From NCBI GenBank assembly GCA_024220525.1, contig JAMYWO010000032.1, forward strand, positions 164,686-228,685: DNA of 64,000 bases. Reading direction: 5' to 3'. The notes beneath the pieces were generated by a model. The model saw only the letters and a list, made by a program, of their open reading frames with translations, was not told where the DNA came from and ran no database searches. The DNA is from Cochliopodium minus (Eukaryota > Discosea > Himatismenida > Cochliopodiidae). A program made the position numbers and the translations under genes. This document shows positions 62,008 to 64,000 of the stretch, in pieces; position 1 is the first letter of the stretch, and the number at the start of each line of letters is the position of its first letter.

Positions 62008-62204
62008 TCTCTCTCTTTTACTTTTCCTTATTTTTTTCTGATCAAAAAAAAAAAGTTTTTTTTTTTTTTGGTTTGTGTAATTTTAAATAAACTTTTTAAA
62101 TTTTAAAAATAAATTTAATTTTTTCATCATTTTTTATTTTTTAATTTTTAAATAAGTATTTTAATATTAATTTTAATATTTTATTATTTTTTTTTTTTTT
62201 TATT

Positions 62205-62983
62205 CTACAAAATTATCCCCTCTTCTTTGTTTTTCAACTTATCAATTTCGTTTTGCAAAATTCTGATTTTTATTTCGTGTTTTTTGATAGACACCAAATT
62301 TTCTTTGATGGAATCTTCTAATATTGTGTCTTCTTGCTCTTCTTCTTTGATGAACTCTTCCATTTCTTCATTTGATCTTATTAAATGTCTTTTTGAATTT
62401 TCCAATCTCTTTATTTCTTTTCAAATAAATTATTATTTAAAATTAGTTTATTTTTTTGAATTTTTTATTGTTTTTTGTTTTTTTATTTTTTTTTTTGTTT
62501 TTAAAATTAAATAATATTGATATTAGATAGAATTTGATGCAAAATAAAGAAGTTTTAAGAATAAATCTTACTCTAATTTTTTACTCTTTAATTTTATTTG
62601 ATTTAATTTATTATTTATTCTTTACATTTTTATAATGTTTTTATTTTTGCAATATAAATTACTATAACTTTTATAATCTAATATTAGATGCAAAGATTTG
62701 TTGGATATAATAATTATGAGGAGTAATATTTTGCTGTATAAAAAAAAATAATTTATATATATTTTTTATTACCTCTTTCCATCTCTTCCAACCCACCATA
62801 ATCTTTAGGATCAAATTTCTTCTCTTCATGTTCCACTCCTTGATCCACAGTGGCTTTACCCTTTTTGAAATAAACACCCTCCATTATCTTCTTCTCTTCA
62901 TCTACCATCATTGTATCTCCAAAATCTATCATTTTATTTTGATTGACTGATAATTTTTCCAAATTATCAATTATTTGATTCAT
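62205..62983 (-). CDS. Small coiled-coil protein, unknown
   Basis: Two exons, 62983 to about 62772 and about 62411-62205, phase-matched, giving about 140 aa. It starts MNQIIDNLEKLSVNQNKM, has GDTMMVDEEKKIMEGVYF and DYGGLEEMER, then a continuous charged helix (LENSKRHLIRSNEEMEEFIK, then LEDSIKENLVSIKKHEIKIRIL) to the end. The helix pattern of paired Lys/Glu with Leu/Ile every 3-4 residues is a coiled coil. I do not recognise the family; no catalytic residues. Convergent with the membrane-protein gene (stops about 200 bp apart). Confidence 0.65.
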
Positions 62984-63196
62984 TTTTTTTATTTAAATCA
63001 AAAAATAAAAAAGAATTAATTAATATTTGAAAAAATAAAAAAAAAACAAAATTAATTGAAAAAATAAAGATGAAATAGAAAAAAAAATAATATAAATTTA
63101 ATTACAAATAAAACCAAAAAATTTCTTTTTAATCTAACAATTTAATGCAACATTTTATTTTTTAAAAAATTCATTTTTTGTTTATTTTTTTTGTTA

Positions 63197-63937
63197 TTAA
63201 TCCATGGACAAGATGACTGCACTCGCTTGGGGCAAAACCAAGGAACCTTGTCCTCCGCTAACAGTGACATAAGTTTGGGAAGAACCATAGTTTCCATATT
63301 GTGATGAATACTTTGTCAAATCTCCATTGAAAACAACATTCCATTTTCCTGAGGAAAAAATAATAAATTATCAAAAAAGAACCAAAAATAAAAAAAGAAA
63401 ATTTTAAATAAAAATAAGAAATAAAATTAAAAAAATGAAAATTTAAATAAGAAATAAAATTAAATTAAATAATGAATAAATTTAAAAAATTTAAATTTAA
63501 ATAAAAAAATTCAAAAAAAAATAAATAAAAATTGTATAAATTAAAAAAATAAAAAATGAATAAAATTAAAAATAAATAATGAATAAATTGAAAAATTTAA
63601 AATTTAAAATTTAAAATAAAAAATTTAAAATTAAAAATTAAAAATTAAAAATTAAAAATTAAAAATTATAAAAATTAAAAATTATAAAAATTAAAAATTT
63701 AAAATTAAAAATTTAAAATTAAAAAATAAAAATATAAGAAATGAAAAAAAAAATATTTAATACCATCTTTAGGCATGTTTTGTAAAATGAAACTTGGATA
63801 GTTTGTTTGGTAAAAGTTGAGTACTACGATCATGCCAGGGTCAGAGGATGAGGTGGAGCGGCGGAAAGCTACCACTTTGTCTGTTGCGTCATTAGAGACT
63901 GACAATATTTGTGTGAAGTTACCTGACAATCCGTTTC
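63197..63937 (-). CDS. Alpha-amylase/glycosyl hydrolase 13 C-terminal domain, 5' partial
   Basis: Only the last two exons lie in the window: about 63937-63760 and 63350-63197 (stop TAA). They code NGLSGNFTQILSVSND, KVVAFRRS, PGMIVVLNFYQTNYPS, KWNVVFNGDLTKYSSQYGNY and VTVSGGQGSLVLPQASAVILS. This is the C-terminal all-beta domain of GH13 enzymes, where W-x-V-x-F-(N/S)-(G/S)-D and LPxxSAxVL recur. The catalytic barrel is off the window, so substrate is open: alpha-amylase is most likely; glucan-branching enzyme is possible. Continues beyond the right edge through an intron acceptor at 63938-63939. Confidence 0.75.
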
Positions 63938-64000
63938 TACATCAAAAAAAAAATATTAAAAATAATAATATAAAAGTTTAAATAATAAAAATATTAAAAA

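Noticed and set aside
1-64000. tRNA or rRNA genes
   Set aside because: I looked for tRNA-type T-loop sequence and GC-rich stems and saw none; a covariance-model scan (tRNAscan-SE) would settle it.
1-64000. Alternative genetic code
   Set aside because: TAA and TGA end recognised proteins at the expected places and no in-frame stop is needed in any confident exon chain.

Overview
The window is a piece of nuclear genome from a very AT-rich protist. Genes are split by GT-AG introns that are almost pure A/T, TAA and TGA both act as stops (standard code), and several proteins carry poly-Asn tracts. The gene set includes GLE1, XPC/Rad4, IWS1, TRAPPC2L, RhoGEF-RhoGAP, RCC1-RasGEF, DEP-PDE and PROPPIN. 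Poly-Asn, low GC and a large Rho/Ras and cyclic-nucleotide repertoire suggest a free-living amoeboid organism. The base composition resembles dictyostelids, but intron density is far higher (19 exons in one citrate synthase gene). I cannot name the lineage from sequence alone.

Layout. 1-8.6 kb: 3' part of a macrodomain gene (+), then GLE1, a RhoGEF-PH-RhoGAP protein and XPC/Rad4 (all -). 8.8-14.1 kb: cytochrome b5 protein and a 19-exon citrate synthase (+). 14.1-21.7 kb: one 7.5-kb exon of an NBAS/Sec39-like tether (-). 21.9-25.3 kb: DEP-domain cyclic nucleotide phosphodiesterase (+). 25.4-29.3 kb: a Lys/Glu repeat protein, an eL19-headed chimeric protein and IWS1/SPN1 (-). 29.8-30.9 kb: a Caprin-like RNA-binding protein (+). 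31.1-33.8 kb: D-lactate dehydrogenase (-). 34.3-39.6 kb: RCC1-RasGEF (+). 39.7-44.1 kb: a RING protein fused in frame to the C-terminal part of VPS13 (+). 44.2-49.2 kb: FkbM methyltransferase, TRAPPC2L and carotenoid oxygenase (-). 49.5-53.5 kb: an atypical small GTPase and a PROPPIN with a long acidic tail (+). 54-62 kb: two repeat-rich proteins, one a single-pass membrane protein whose tail is built from duplicated exons (+). 62.2 kb to the end: a coiled-coil protein and the C-terminus of an alpha-amylase-type enzyme (-).

The genes form no operon or pathway cluster. Two loose themes recur: membrane traffic and contact (NBAS-like, TRAPPC2L, VPS13-like, PROPPIN) and small-GTPase or cyclic-nucleotide signalling (RhoGEF-GAP, RCC1-RasGEF, GTPase, PDE). 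The gene models were assembled by hand, joining exons by splice-site phase. Several total exactly in frame (citrate synthase 531 aa, XPC 909 aa, GLE1 450 aa, RING-VPS13C 738 aa, GTPase 268 aa, cytochrome b5 138 aa, eL19 chimera 238 aa).

Most unusual: the RING-VPS13C fusion, micro-exons of 6-19 nt, a pair of terminal-inverted-repeat elements lying in introns, the exon-array LPxPL-SEE tail protein, and the eL19 chimera.
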